From the NCBI RefSeq assembly GCF_021869535.1, contig NW_026262679.1:44686426-44750425 (forward strand): a stretch of DNA of 64,000 nt, written 5' to 3'. This DNA is from Mytilus californianus (Eukaryota > Mollusca > Bivalvia > Mytilida > Mytilidae). The notes under the pieces were generated by a model. The model did no database searches. It saw only the letters and a program-made list of their open reading frames with translations, and had not been told where the DNA came from. This document shows, one piece after another, positions 21,955-33,420 of this stretch. Position 1 is the stretch's first letter; every line of letters begins with the position of its first letter. A program made the position numbers and the translations under genes.

Positions 21955-23495
21955 AATTCAATTCAATACTTTATTTACACTCAGCAAGGACGTATAACTA
22001 ACATTATACGTCCTTGCACTCAGACACAAACTATGTGTTACATGAGGACAATACAATAAATGACAAATAGACAGGAAAATAGTAACAAAATTATACTATT
22101 AAAAGATCATAGAACTTATATATAATGTACATGTATCTTACTATATGAGAGTAGAAAGTTTCTTGATAAATATAGATAAATTATGCAAAAGCTGACAATG
22201 ACATAAGGACAACATCTTTTGCATTTTCAGTACAGACGGGTATGTTGTATAATAATTCGGTATATTTTTTTCCGAAGTTCAATAATAGAAGTATTATTAC
22301 ATGCGTATAAATAATGATATTCAGCACCAACACATTCATTACATAAGGGACATATACGATCGGTTCTGGCGATGTTGTACCATCTGCCAGTTTCCAAATG
22401 AATTTTGAGATTGCATGTCCTCAGTTTCGAAATCCAGATTCTTTTATCCTCTGGAAGACGAAGTAAATAATTTTCAAGACCAAGCTGAGTTTTAAACAAC
22501 TTATAATATTCGTCACGAGACGAATTATCAATATTACTAAACCACTTTTGAAGAAACTGGTCCTGAAGAATCTGTTTTATTACAGGTTTTATAGTTAAAT
22601 AATCAATGTATTGGTTGAAAAACATATAACCTAATCCTGAGTTTTCAAATATAGATTTCACAAATGACACCCATTTAAATTTACAAATATCATCGCTATG
22701 TAATTTAAAAATAAGCTTATACATAGAGTTACTAAGTTTGTTTTCATTTTTAGCCATTCTACTCCAAAACTATCATACTCTTAATTTTACTTTTATTTCT
22801 AATGGAAACCTTCCTAGTTCTCCATATACCATACAATTTTTCTGATCCATACAATAATATAGGTTCTACAAGATTATCAGACAATTTTAGTTGTAAATCA
22901 ATGGGTAAATGTAAATTTCTAATCTTTGTTTATGCAGCAAAAAGTGCTTTTTGCGATTGTTCCACAAGTTTTTTCTTTACACAAACAAATGACCCATTAT
23001 AATTTAGCAAAAGACCAAGGTATATGTATAGCTATCTAAAATTTCAAGAGATGTACCATTAAGTTTAAAATCAAAATCAATTCTTGCTTTACTTTTTCTA
23101 AAAATCATCACTTTAGTTTTACCAATATTCACACTAAGTTTCCACATAGTACAATAATTTTCAAAAACTTTGAGAGCATTTTGCATTTCATCATAATTAT
23201 CAGCAAAAATTATAGTGTCAACTGTATACAACAAAACAAAAATTTCTAAAAATACATGTAATTCATTATAACAGTTTTCTTTAATTAATTCTAGAGGCAA
23301 GACATTAAGATATCTGAAGTAGTCTTCTAAGTCATTTAAGAATATGGAAAACAAAAAAAGGGGAAAGTTTTTCACCCTGACGAACTCTAATCATACACGG
23401 GAAAAAAATCTGATCTCGTATTATTGTATTGAACACACGATTAAATATTATATTAGTATACATGTTATATATAACTTTGAAACATTTTCCTTTTA
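21955..23495 (-). pseudogene. LINE-C: 5'-truncated non-LTR retrotransposon relic
   Basis: Minus-strand reading: IRDQIFFPCMIRVRQGEKLS (about 23420-23361, RT motif), FLFSIFLNDLEDYF, then a degenerate catalytic block LLYTVDTIIFAD in place of YADD, WKLSVNIGKTKVMIFR, and LLYGSE (about 22845). A 176-codon frame follows (22757-22227) that ends in C-P-L-C ... H-Y-L-Y-A-C, the same CCHC-like end seen in LINE-A. The 3' tail reads ATTGAATTGAATTGAC on the minus strand, matching LINE-A. Several stops and frame changes. It begins abruptly at RT, as expected for 5' truncation by incomplete reverse transcription. Confidence 0.82.
21984..22017 (-). other. 14-bp perfect stem-loop at the LINE-C 3' end
   Basis: GCAAGGACGTATAA (21984-21997), a 6-nt loop, and the exact complement (22004-22017). 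It lies about 30 nt before the TTGAA-type tail on the minus strand. In some LINEs a 3' hairpin is recognised by the reverse transcriptase; that role is inferred here from position only. Confidence 0.7.
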
Positions 23496-24065
23496 TCTGG
23501 GGGGCATCTCATTCCATCATCACATCACAGTCACGTCTCGGTGCTTACAGCTGAAAGGACGTGCTGGATCAGCTCCTGATTACCCGTTGGCTACAACATG
23601 TTACGCTGCCCAGATGGTTCAACGACAAACTAGCTTATGATGTTACCTTACAAGTAGACCCGCGTTAGCGACACTCTGAAACCCATTGTGGATGGGTGAG
23701 TGTCACATGCTGCCCAGACGTCCGAGGGCTATGTGTATTTAGCTTCGTGCAGGTTGCAGTCATCTACTACAGAGTCAATGATTCATCTACCAACAACACA
23801 TCGTCGTGGTTAGCGGGCTGCCCAGCTGATTAACCTGGCCATGAAAACAGCCGTTGTAGAGTATCGACTGTAAAGAAACAACAAAATAGTAAACAAACCA
23901 AAAACAACTCAGCAAAACCAAGATGGCGACCTATCAAAATGGCGTCTTCCACCTGTTCCTGACCCACTGCAGAAAATATTTTAATGCTCACCAAACGCCT
24001 TCGGGCACCGAACCGACCGTGCGAGGGATGTACATCCAGTCAAGGTCGTTAAACACTTCCAGTTA
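23496..24065. other. G+C-richer unassigned segment upstream of LINE-C
   Basis: Base composition differs clearly from the flanks, with words such as CTGCCCAGATGG, GCTGCCCAGACG and GGCTGCCCAGCTG repeating the core CTGCCCAG three times (about 23607, 23710 and 23818). An ATG in CCAAGATGGCG (23922) opens 47 codons on the + strand with no recognised content. The segment could be an unrelated repeat or the 5' region of a different LINE copy. Confidence 0.4.
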
Positions 24066-24829
24066 GTTTTATCTGGGTCTTTTTTTCACTTTGAAAATGA
24101 TATGAGCCAGTCCATGCGAAAAGGTACAAAAAGTCCTTTTGATAAACTTTACAGGAAACGTTGTTAAAGTTCGTTAAAATATTTTTGAAAAAAGATTTTA
24201 TCCGAAAACATTTATATTAATGTAAACATTCATAAACATGTCAAGTCTGTCCTGAATTTGTCAAATAAAACCGTTGCCCACTTTGATTGCACTGATATCT
24301 GTATTGTAAGCGAGAGACTTATCCCCACTGCTACCGTTGAAAAAAAGGGTAGGTTGGGGTGGTAATAGCTTAACGTAAAGGTTTAATCATGGTTCAACTT
24401 TATTCTAGTAGCTTTTATCAAGCCGAAGATCAATTTTATTCCAAACGGACGTCACTTTTCAGCAAGGTTTACTGTCGAGCGGGAGAAGTCAAGAGATGAC
24501 AATATTCTATACTCAAGTCAACCCTTTGGGTTTGAACAAAAAAGGGGATAAGGGTAAATATTGATGATACAACAACCCAACGACACAGACAATCAAGACA
24601 TTTAGAGTCAACATGTAGTCTTTTATAATGGAGAGATCCCTATACAGAATATCAAGCTCAAAACCGCTTCATGTATAAATAAATTAATTTAATATTATCT
24701 ATCGTTAAAGATATCCCAACAGGCACAGAAATGTTTTGTATGGTTGAAAAGTTTTACCATTTCATTTTTTAATATCGATCAGTGGAAATCATAAAAGGTA
24801 CATGTAATAAAAACTTTTTTTGTTTTTGC
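24066..24829. other. No gene recognised
   Basis: A+T-rich, no repeats seen apart from short homopolymers. Confidence 0.4.
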
Positions 24830-24985
24830 TCCTTAATGCCACTTGCTTAGTGGAGGAACCGCAAGTACAAATGTTGACGTCTTTGGTTTGACCCAGCCGG
24901 GGTTCGAACCCACGACCTCCCGCACTAGAAGCAAAAACACTATCACGAGAAATCCGAAGCGGTCAGAAGAATACAATATCATACC
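24830..24985 (-). mobile_element. tRNA-derived SINE-like fragment
   Basis: The minus strand reads GGGAGGTCGTGGGTTCGAAC followed by CCCGGCTGGG, which fits a T-arm/B-box of a tRNA-derived SINE head. The body then runs through CTTGCGGTTCCTCCAC and AAGCAAGTGGC to an A/T-rich end at about 24830. No convincing A box or cloverleaf is left, so this is not a functional tRNA gene. Confidence 0.5.
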
Positions 24986-25056
24986 AAAAAGCTAAAGTGC
25001 AATAAACAATTCAATCTCATAGAACTCGCCCTTTTACTTAAGCCAGCAAAAAGTAT

Positions 25057-25347
25057 TTAACCTATTGATATCATTGAAAACTTCACTTTAGTATCGATGG
25101 TCGACTTCAGAGTAGATTTCATGGACCAACGCTTTCTGCACACTAAGAACTCTTGCAGCAATTCTTTGAGGGATCCGTATGTGGCCAGCTGTTGAAAGGC
25201 TAAATTTCTGTCCTTTTCCAATATACCCTCATTTTCCAGTGGCATTCCAAATTTCATGTCAAACCTCACAGTCGACCTTCCATTTTTGCTATTGCAGGGC
25301 CTACCTATTGTATTTATAACTAGTGTGTTCTCGTTATGAACTTACAG
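25057..25347 (-). other. Unrecognised open frame, possible exon
   Basis: About 95 codons open on the minus strand between a stop near 25350 and TAA at 25057. Mixed composition (for example CNSKNGRSTVRFDMKFGMPL and LAFQQLATYGSLKELLQEFL) looks more protein-like than the other short frames here. No ATG at its start, so it would be an internal or terminal exon. No family recognised. Could be chance. Confidence 0.25.
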
Positions 25348-26026
25348 GAAATATTTGCCACAGGACGTTAAACAAACAAAATAAATCTAACAACTTCATA
25401 AATAATTCCTTGTAAACAGTATACACGAAGACAAGATATTGTTCAATGCTATAAAGTAATATTTCCATGTGTATCATTCGATAATTATGGAAACTAAACG
25501 ACCTTTTTTCAGTTATCTCTTTGAAAACCACTACATGAATTTTTTTTCTTTCGTTCTTAGATCTACTGTTTTATCACGGTCTATCATATATGATTGTGTC
25601 AATTTATTATAGAACTAAGGCATGTAAGAATAGATTTTTTAAGGGGTGATTGCTTAGTTAAGACGTGTAAAGGAAATGACGGATGACTAAAATAAAAGTG
25701 TTTATTTTCATGTAATATATTGTATTTCAATTTAAGAACGATTGTCAGTCTTACCAAAATATCTCATCTTTACCAGTTTTGTGTGAGCCACTAAAACCTA
25801 CATTACTTGGTTCTAAATATATTACATTTAGGACTTTTCAATACAATTTTATTCATTGAAGTTAACAGGCACAGTTTTGAATTAAAACTAACAAACAAAA
25901 CAATATTTATTAATCAATCGGACTGGACAAGAGAACATTTATTATTTTGCATTTGCATGTCACGTAGTATAGGCAAGGAACATAATTAAATCCAAAATGA
26001 ACATTTATCTGACAATACATGATTGT
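25348..26026. other. No gene recognised
   Basis: A+T-rich, no repeated blocks found. Confidence 0.4.
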
Positions 26027-26133
26027 AACAGGATGCTGTTACGAAGTCTCCCAAACGAAGCTCCCATAATTCGTAATTCCCAGGGTCGCCTGACATTGGA
26101 CAAAGTCCAGTAAAGTTATATGCATTAGTGATG

Positions 26134-27640
26134 CCTGGGGACTAACCCTGTATATCATTCAAATCATCTTGGCATGACAAACCAGAATATATATGGTTTA
26201 GGGGTGGGGATCTCGACCATTTACAAGATACTAGAACATTGGGGGTGGGGGGAACCCCTGGGGACTGACCGTATACGTCATTCAAATGTTCGAGACATGA
26301 TGAACAGGAAGTATATGGTTTAGGGGTGGGGATCTCTACCATTTACAAGATATTAGAACTTTCTCAAATGACAGGGGGTCGGGATGACCCCTGGGGACTA
26401 ACCCTGTATATCATTCAAACCATCTTGGTATGACAAACCAGAATATATATGGTTTAGGGGTGGGGATCTTGACCACTTACAAGATATTAGAACTTTCTTA
26501 AATGGCAGGGGGTGGGGGTGACCCCTGGGGACTAACCCTGTATATCATTCAAACCATCTTTGCATGACAAACCAGAATATAAATGGTTTAGGGGTGGAGA
26601 TCTTGACCACTTACAAGATATTAGAACTTTCTTAAATGGCAGGGGGTGGGGGTGACCCCTGGGGACTAACCCTGTATTTCATTTGATGTACTTTATCATG
26701 ACAAACCAGAATATATATGGTTTAGGGGTGGGGATCTCGACCATTTACAAGATATTAGAACTTTCTAAAATGGCAGGGGGTCGGGATGACCCCTGGGGAC
26801 TAACCCTGTATATCATTCAAACCATCTTGGTATGACAAACCAGAATATATATGGTTTAGGGGTGGGGATCTTGACCACTTATAAGATATTAGAACTTTCT
26901 TAAATGGCAGGGGGTGGGGGTGACCCCTGGGGACTAACCCTGTATTTCATTTGATGTGCTTTATCATGACAAACCAGAATATTTATGGTTTAGGGTTGGG
27001 GATCTCGGCAATTTACAAGATATTAGAATTTTCTCAAATGGCAGGGGGTCGGGATGACCCCTGGGGACTAACCCTGTATATCATTCAAACCAGCTTGGTA
27101 TGACAAACCAGAATACATATGGTTTAGGGGTGGGGATTTTGACCACTTATAAAGATATTAGAACTTTCTCAAATGGCAGGGGGTGGGGTGACCCCTGGGA
27201 ACTAACCCTGTATTTCATTTGATGTGCGTTATCATGACAAACCAGAATATATATGGTTTAGGGATGGGGATCTCTACCATTTACAAAATATTAGAACTTT
27301 TTCAAATGGCAGGGGGTCGGGATGACCCCTGGGGACTAACCCTGTATATCATTCAAACCATCTTGGTATGACAAATCAGAATATATATGGTTTAGGGGTG
27401 GGGATCTTGACCACTTATAAGATATTAGAACTTTCTTAAATGGCAGGGGGTGGGGGTGACCCCTGGGAGACTAACCCTGTATTTCATTTGATGTGCTTTA
27501 TCATGACAAACCAGAATATATATGGTTTAGGGGTGGGGATCTCGACCATTTACAAGATATTAGAACTTTCTTTAATGGCAGGGGGTGGGGTGACCCCTGG
27601 GTACTAACCCTGTATTTCATTTAATGTACTTTATCATTTA
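26134..27640 (+). repeat. 134-bp tandem satellite, about 11 copies
   Basis: CCTGGGGACTAACCCTG marks each unit, starting near 26134, 26257, 26390, 26524, 26658, 26792, 26926, 27060, 27193, 27328, 27462 and 27596. Two subtypes differ after CCTGTAT: one reads CATTCAAACCATCTTGG, the other TTCATTTGATGTGC. From 26524 they alternate, making a 268-bp higher-order unit repeated four times. Confidence 0.92.
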
Positions 27641-27912
27641 GAACATTTTCAATTAAAAAAATTGTGTCTATCACAAACGGTTTTCAATTTAGAATCATTT
27701 GAAAATTTTTAAAAATAAAATCCCATAGGGTTCTATAATAAAACCCTCCTTTCTTTTTGCCCCTCAAAGTACCCCTTTATAAACCCCATTGCACAAACAA
27801 AACCCTGACTGCACCACTAGACATGTTAGTCTAACATATTGTGAAACCCTAAGTTAATCTGACAAGCGGTTTTGGAGAACGGGTGCGGACAAGTTCAAAT
27901 TTAAAAGCGGCG

Positions 27913-28006
27913 GAAGAAGAAGAAGAAGAAGAAGAAGAAGAAGAAGAAGAAGAAGAAGAAGAAGAAGAAGAAGAAGAAGAAAAAAAAAAAAAATAATAAT
28001 AATAAG
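27913..28006 (+). repeat. (GAA)23 microsatellite, poly-A and (AAT)n
   Basis: About 23 GAA triplets (27913-27981), then a run of A, then AAT repeats. Purine on one strand throughout. Confidence 0.95.
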
Positions 28007-28052
28007 AACTGAGCAAAACCAATAAGTCTTCCCAAACTTCGTTTGGGAGACT

Positions 28053-28690
28053 TAAATATTCTCAAAGATCCTAAGCATCTAGGTCTGTTTGATTAGAAGT
28101 TGTGATAAGATCTGTTTAAATAATTATTTAATTGTTGGAGGAAATTTACTAACTGTTTTCGTATGGTCTGGTCTTTATATGATTTCAAGATCGTAAATAA
28201 CATGTATGAAATATTTGCCACTAAACGTTCAGGAAATATCAATAAAACAAATTCCATGCATGAAACGGAAATTACCGAAAATAGCCATTGGATATATTAC
28301 ATTAACGACAACTTTATATGATATTAAAATATCATGCATTTTGTCTAGTACGATTCACCAATTAGAATGAAATAATAATGATTTGATAAAAGTAAATCAT
28401 TTCGGAATCGTTATGATATATATGAGCCTACAAGCCAACAATATAAGCTAAACAGTTTGTATTGTCTTAATATCTTTCCTATTGATTTGTGATGCTCGAT
28501 ATTCTAGACCACACAAACTAATGCATTGACAATCATAACAGTATTGTAAACGTTTGAAGTGCATGATGTAATTTTTATGGTATTATGTTCAATCAAATAC
28601 AGAAACACTGGGACAAGCGAACCATAAATATATTTTGTAAAATACCAACAAAACTAAAAAAAAAACCGTCTTAGAGGACACAACTATCCA
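28053..28690. other. No gene recognised
   Basis: A+T-rich unique-looking sequence up to the palindrome array. Confidence 0.4.
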
Positions 28691-28697
28691 AATTTTA

Positions 28698-29138
28698 TCC
28701 TTTGGGAGAAAAAAAAAATCCTATATGACAAATTTTATCCTAAGGTAGAACAAAAAATCCTACAGGACAAAATTTATCCTAAAGGAGAGGAAACAAATCC
28801 TATGGGAGAGAAAAACATCCCACAGGACAAAACAAATCCCTTAGGAAAAAAAATAATCCGAAGGGACATTTGTTTCTCAGAAAAAAGTCTTTCATGATAA
28901 TCCTATAGGATAAAAAAAATCCCATCGGATTTAACACTTTTTTTGAAAATCCTACAGGATTTTAAATCCCGTAGGATATTAATTTTATCCCATAGGAGAT
29001 AAATTCTCCTATAGGATAAAAAAAAATCCTGCAGGATATTACAAATATCCTATGGGATTATGACTTTATCCTATAGGATTTCTGAAAATCCTGTAGGATT
29101 TTAAAAAATCCTATGGGAGAAAATAATATCCTACAGGA
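28698..29138 (-). repeat. Short-palindrome array P1 (TCCYNNRGGA units)
   Basis: Roughly 20 ten-bp palindromes of the form TCCYNNRGGA, often extended to AATCCTATAGGATT. Starts at 28698, 28719 (imperfect), 28738 (imperfect), 28758, 28777, 28798, 28818, 28837, 28857, 28901, 28920, 28950, 28967, 28988, 29007, 29027, 29048, 29069, 29089, 29109 and 29129. Most steps are 19-21 bp. Core bases vary but stay mostly complementary; the linkers are A/T-rich and differ. Strand is set by the associated stem-loop at 29275-29297, read on the minus strand as in the copy at 48134-48737. Confidence 0.9.
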
Positions 29139-29274
29139 TTTTGTCACTGTTTTCACTCCAGTTGCCGAACCAGGCGAGCCACACCAAAAAATGTTTTGTA
29201 TTGTTTTACCTATCCCCAGAGGTACATTATTGCCAAATTTAATGATTCTACCGTTACAAAAAGTGTGGTTCCAA

Positions 29275-29297
29275 TTTGCACTCATGAGAAGTGCAAA
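29275..29297 (-). repeat. Conserved 8-7-8 stem-loop of array P1
   Basis: Arms TTTGCACT and AGTGCAAA around a 7-nt loop. The minus-strand loop TCTCATG resembles TCCGCTG in the identical stem at 48134-48156. It lies about 142 nt from the centre of the nearest array palindrome, against 143 nt at the other locus. Confidence 0.85.
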
Positions 29298-29496
29298 TTA
29301 ATCCAAAAAAATGTTTACTGTAAAATCAGATAAATGAACACTTCTCGCATCATTTATTTCTTTCCGAAATATATAGTCCATTTATTATCGACTTAAACGT
29401 TTAAGGGACTGGTCATTTGTAACCTGAAGGGGGGGGGGGAATTAAGGGGGGCATGCAATTTTTCAATACTTCAAACTTCAAATGGGGGGGGGCATC
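29298..29496. other. Low-complexity G runs, no gene
   Basis: Two G tracts (near 29430 and 29484) in A+T-rich DNA directly left of the duplication. Confidence 0.5.
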
Positions 29497-30071
29497 GAAA
29501 AAAATTTACAAGATTTTAGCAATTCTGTATTTCAAACATGCAAAAATAGAGTTAATTTGATGAATACTCTAAATCAGATCTGATTGTTCAACAGAAGTGT
29601 CTAACACTTGATTCAGATATCATATTTATAATTATAGTATTATTATTTTGGTTTTAAACTTCATTTCAATGTTAAATATTTTATTCATTTTAGTCATGAC
29701 CATTTTCTCATTGTTTGTTGGACATGAAGAATGACAATAATAGGGAATAATAGTTTGATGTCTTTGAGATTTTGTGGGTTTTTCGCAAAGTTTTTTTATA
29801 TCATACCCTTTTCCATATAATAAAAACAATGATAATATTAATAGTTGTTTCCTTACATGATTAATCGCAAAACTCATAATTGAGCACATATTTGAATGGT
29901 TCAAGATGATATATAGGAGTCAAGGATGGCATTTTTGGTATGTCTTATTATAACATGAATAATTTTCCTTACTTGAAGCTTTATTTCCAATACTGATGCA
30001 CTATTTTATTGAATAATAATAATAGAAATAGAAATTGTATGCATGTATGTTTTGTTGTAAAAAAAATTGTA

Positions 30072-30360
30072 AGGGGTTCCGCGGAACCCTGTGTCTCGCC
30101 TACGATTGCTCCTGTCAGTGTAAAAGTGTAATGTTGGTTTAAAAAGTGAGTCCATTTATCAAAATACAGAATGTTAAGAAAGATTCAAACGTTCTCTTTA
30201 GATGCTATTTCTTGGTCTTGAAGATTAGCTTCTGTCCAAGTTTTATAACAATCCATGAAGGTTAACAAACTTAACATGTCAAAAAAAAATCAATCCCAGA
30301 CTGTCAGTAAATGTAAACTGTAAAACAAGTTGCTTTCTTTAAAAAAAGAAAGCAATACGT
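30072..30360 (+). repeat. Head fragment of the GGTTCC-GGAACC element (in A1; also about 34298-34580 in A2)
   Basis: The palindrome GGGTTCCGCGGAACCC (30074-30089) and TGTGTCTCGCCTACGATTGC open the fragment, which ends at the hairpin TTGCTTTCTTT...AAAGAAAGCAA. The same copy recurs at 34300-34315 onward because of the tandem duplication. Confidence 0.7.
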
Positions 30361-31129
30361 GAACCTAAGCCCGCTGACTGGTCACCAAAAGATTGTTGCT
30401 GAATTTGTGTTTGCTTTTGAATTGAAATGATTGACTGTGAATAGAAGAAGATACTGATGAAGTTAAAACTATCTTTATTAAAAATATGTAATAGTGTGTA
30501 CGTTCTTGCACAAGTCAGTTGAAAGCAATGTTGGATAGGTGTGAATAGAAAAGTGTATATACAGCTACTATTTGAATATACATTTTAAAGCTTGACTATT
30601 TCATTTATTACTTGGGATTGTACATCATTTTTTTATAATCCTATTGCAAATCCCAGCTTCTACAAACCGGATGTATAATGCAAATTGCACAAACCAATCT
30701 CAATATAAATATAAGCACTCAGTTTGCTTTATAATCTGGATGCATTTATTTTATCTATCATCTTTATATTTTGTTTCCTGCATGGATGTCTTCATATTCT
30801 CAACTCGTTATTGAACTTGTCTGTACTCATGGTAGATGTTGTACAGATAGATTTAAAGTCCATTTTCCATGTTATGTGAAACCCTGTGGCATGCAACTTA
30901 TAAGAAGGTTTCGTATATTTTTCTTGATAGTAACACACCAGCTTCATTTTGACCTCTTATATAGAGACTTATTTTGGTCTCATAAAACATCTCAAATTTT
31001 AAGGATTTCCTGATTTTACTTAAATCAATCCAAATATTCTACAGGGAAACTTGGTTTTGAAGAATATCTTTTTTTCAGAAGTTTTATGAATACCTGAACA
31101 TACTCTCAAAAGAACCAATTTATATAAAA

Positions 31130-31400
31130 AGACATGTAGATATAAAAAGATACCAGGATTAACATGTTGTACGTCAGACGTAAGTTTAGCCTACAAAGAA
31201 TCATCAGTGAAGCTCGAATAAAAATAGTAAAAAAGGCCAAATAAAGTACGACGTTAAGTAATCTATTCCTTGGGTAGACAATTTTTGGCTTTTCGAAAAT
31301 GTCAAAGTTTATAAAAGGACAGGGACTCAAAAAAGAAAACAAAAGAGAAACAGCTAGAGGTAAGAATACCGTAAGCAATGATGACCGTGCTTGAAAGTCA
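31130..31400 (-). repeat. Dispersed repeat R (in A1; also about 35365-35630 in A2)
   Basis: On the minus strand it reads GACATTTTCGAAAAGCC ... CACTGATGATTCTTTGTAG ... CGTCTGACGTAC ... AATCCTGGTATC. The last part matches the + strand fragment at 50480-50590. The open frames here (100 codons at 31106-31408, 72 at 35415-35633) differ because of small indels between the copies, which argues against coding. Confidence 0.6.
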
Positions 31401-32768
31401 CATGGCAAGCTCTTATTGCCGTGTTCTGAATTTATATAAGAAAAGCGAAAATTCGCATTCGCGAGTGAAATTAATATTTATGCATGAACGTGGTATTTTT
31501 GCGCAAGAAATAGTAAATTGAAAGCATACGCACTTATACTCTGGATAAAAATACGCATTTGAGTCATCGCATATATCAATCTAATAGTTGAATTCGGATG
31601 TCAAACTACCTCAAGTGTTTTGACTTCGGATTCATTGACATTTATCCGGAATTTTTGTGAACGCAAACCGATAGTGTGCGTGTGAACAGGGTGGTGTATA
31701 ATGTGAATAAATCGAGACGTGTAAGATAGCTGACCAACACAATGAATACAATTTTCAAACCGTACCATAGTACAAATATTTAGATGCTATAAGGTTGAAC
31801 TAATAAAAGAAAAAAAAATAATTAACATTATGATAATTTTAATTAAATTTTGTTATGATTATTGTAAAATATTATTTACGTTTTTTGTGAGATGCAAGGA
31901 TTTAAAATCCTTATGAATTGAAACCACGCAAGTATTTTTTCATTCACGACCGTTTAAAATTCAGATATTTAGCTAACTTTGAGCACGCATCCCTGCTCAT
32001 TGGTACTCATACGTTACATATAATTTTCATAAATGTAATGACTGATCAAACCTGTGAGACATAATGCACGTATACATTTCAATTTTAATTATATTCTATA
32101 ATTATTAGGAATAAATTCAGTCTCAGTTTTACCTTAACAATGAATATTCTCTTAGTCTGGTAGTATCTATTAATTAAATTAGATATTTTTTTACAGAAAA
32201 ATTCTTTTGTTTGATTATCTTTCTGCATTCCGACCACTGTGTTTCCGACCTTAGATAAATATTGTTAACATAAATATCGTTTTCTTAATTTTCTTCATTC
32301 TTTCCGACATTTTCTCATGCTATAATTGAAATACTTAATATCAAATGATGAACGTTCAGAAATAATCAGTTTATTCTGGGTCATTGTATATCAATAAACT
32401 ATTCCCAGGTTTATTAAATACAACACACAAAACGCGTAGAGGGACCGTCTGAAAGCATGAATTATATAATTACATTATCATTATACTTGATATTTAATAA
32501 ATATTCACATTATTTTGTCAAAAGGCAAATAGGTTCTAACATATAAATGATTTTTAGAATGCAACCTAGTCTTTATTGTTTTACTTTCAAATCTACAAAT
32601 GAACCGTTTGCCGGATTGTTGAAATATACATTGTCACGTTGTAGCTTATCCATAGAGGAACTGTATCAAAAACATAAATAACTACCTGTAAAAAAGATGG
32701 AAAATTTTCGAGACGTTCCGAGGATATCGAGTGGCCCATAGACACTTCCAAAACTCGCCAATATATAA

Positions 32769-33420
32769 GCGTGAACCCCTCAGGGGGTTCACGCAAAAAG
32801 TCCATCTTTCAGAAAAATACTGAAAATGAAAATATATTTTCAAAAGTGTGCTTCAGACATTATCTCTTAATCATAAAAAAGTTTCATAAAATTCTTTGAA
32901 GGTTTGACAAAGTATTTGATGTGACAAACTTTAACCCCAGACTGTATCCATTTGTTAAATGTAAAAAAACTAAGTCCATTTATCAGTATAATACGAAAAA
33001 ATGAAAATAAATATTTTCAAAATTTGGCTCTGGATACTGTATTTTGGTCATGAACAAGCTTTTGTCTAAATTTCATTGACTTCCATGAAGGTTTGACAAA
33101 GTTATTGATGACACAAAAACTTTAACCTTAGACTGAATATGAATGTTAACTGTAAAAAAAACTAAGTCCATTTATCAGTAAAATACGGAAAAATGAAAAT
33201 ACATATTTTCAAAATTTTGCTCTGGATACTGTATTTTAGTCATAAATAAGCTTCTGTCCAAATTTCATCTAATTCCATGTAGGTTTGACAAAGTTATTGA
33301 TGTCCAAAAAACCTTTAACAACAGACTGAACCTAAATGTTGACGCTGCCGACGCCGACGAAGAAATCTAGGATCGCTATGTCTTGCTTTTGCGAAACAAA
33401 ATTCGCATGCTCGACAAAAA
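32769..33420 (+). mobile_element. Non-autonomous tandem-unit element in B1
   Basis: Opens with the perfect hairpin GCGTGAACCCCT|CAGGGGGTTCACGC (32769-32794, imperfect only at the centre). Two to three units follow of about 190 bp with AACTAAGTCCATTTATCAGT and AAATACGGAAAAATG, then the end GGATCGCTATGTCTTGCTTT and GCTCGACAAAAA at 33420. Same family as 5067-5871. Confidence 0.7.

Larger units (their letters stand above)
26027..28052 (+). mobile_element. Satellite-bearing non-autonomous element with 16-bp inverted ends
   Basis: Left AGTCTCCCAAACGAAG (26045-26060), preceded by the palindrome TAACAGGATGCTGTTA (26027-26042). The right end has the exact inverted counterpart (28037-28052), itself the second arm of a hairpin (28025-28052). 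Between them lie about 11 units of a 134-bp satellite, a conserved block with AAGCGGTTTTGGAGAACGGG, and a GAA microsatellite. The plan (inverted or hairpin ends around tandem repeats plus microsatellite) resembles the pearl/Helitron-like elements described in bivalves; classification is inferred. No coding sequence. Confidence 0.7.

Noticed and set aside
22802-23002. 66-codon plus-strand frame
   Set aside because: Antisense to the LINE-C RT region on the minus strand, where the recognisable motifs are.
24830-24985. Functional tRNA gene
   Set aside because: Only a B-box/T-arm-like stretch is present; no acceptor stem, D arm or A box can be drawn.
28698-29138. CRISPR-like array
   Set aside because: Regular short palindromes look CRISPR-like, but units are only 10 bp, linkers are about 10 bp and A/T-rich, there are no cas genes, and the setting is eukaryotic. 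The same applies to 48292-48737 and 17547-17672.
31106-31408. 100-codon hydrophobic minus-strand frame (and its 35415-35633 partner)
   Set aside because: Lies in dispersed repeat R. The two duplicated copies differ by small indels that break the frame, showing no coding constraint.
32593-32805. 70-codon minus-strand frame conserved at 45852-46064
   Set aside because: Conservation is explained by the recent duplication of the whole segment. The frame begins in the GTGAACCCC hairpin of a non-coding element.
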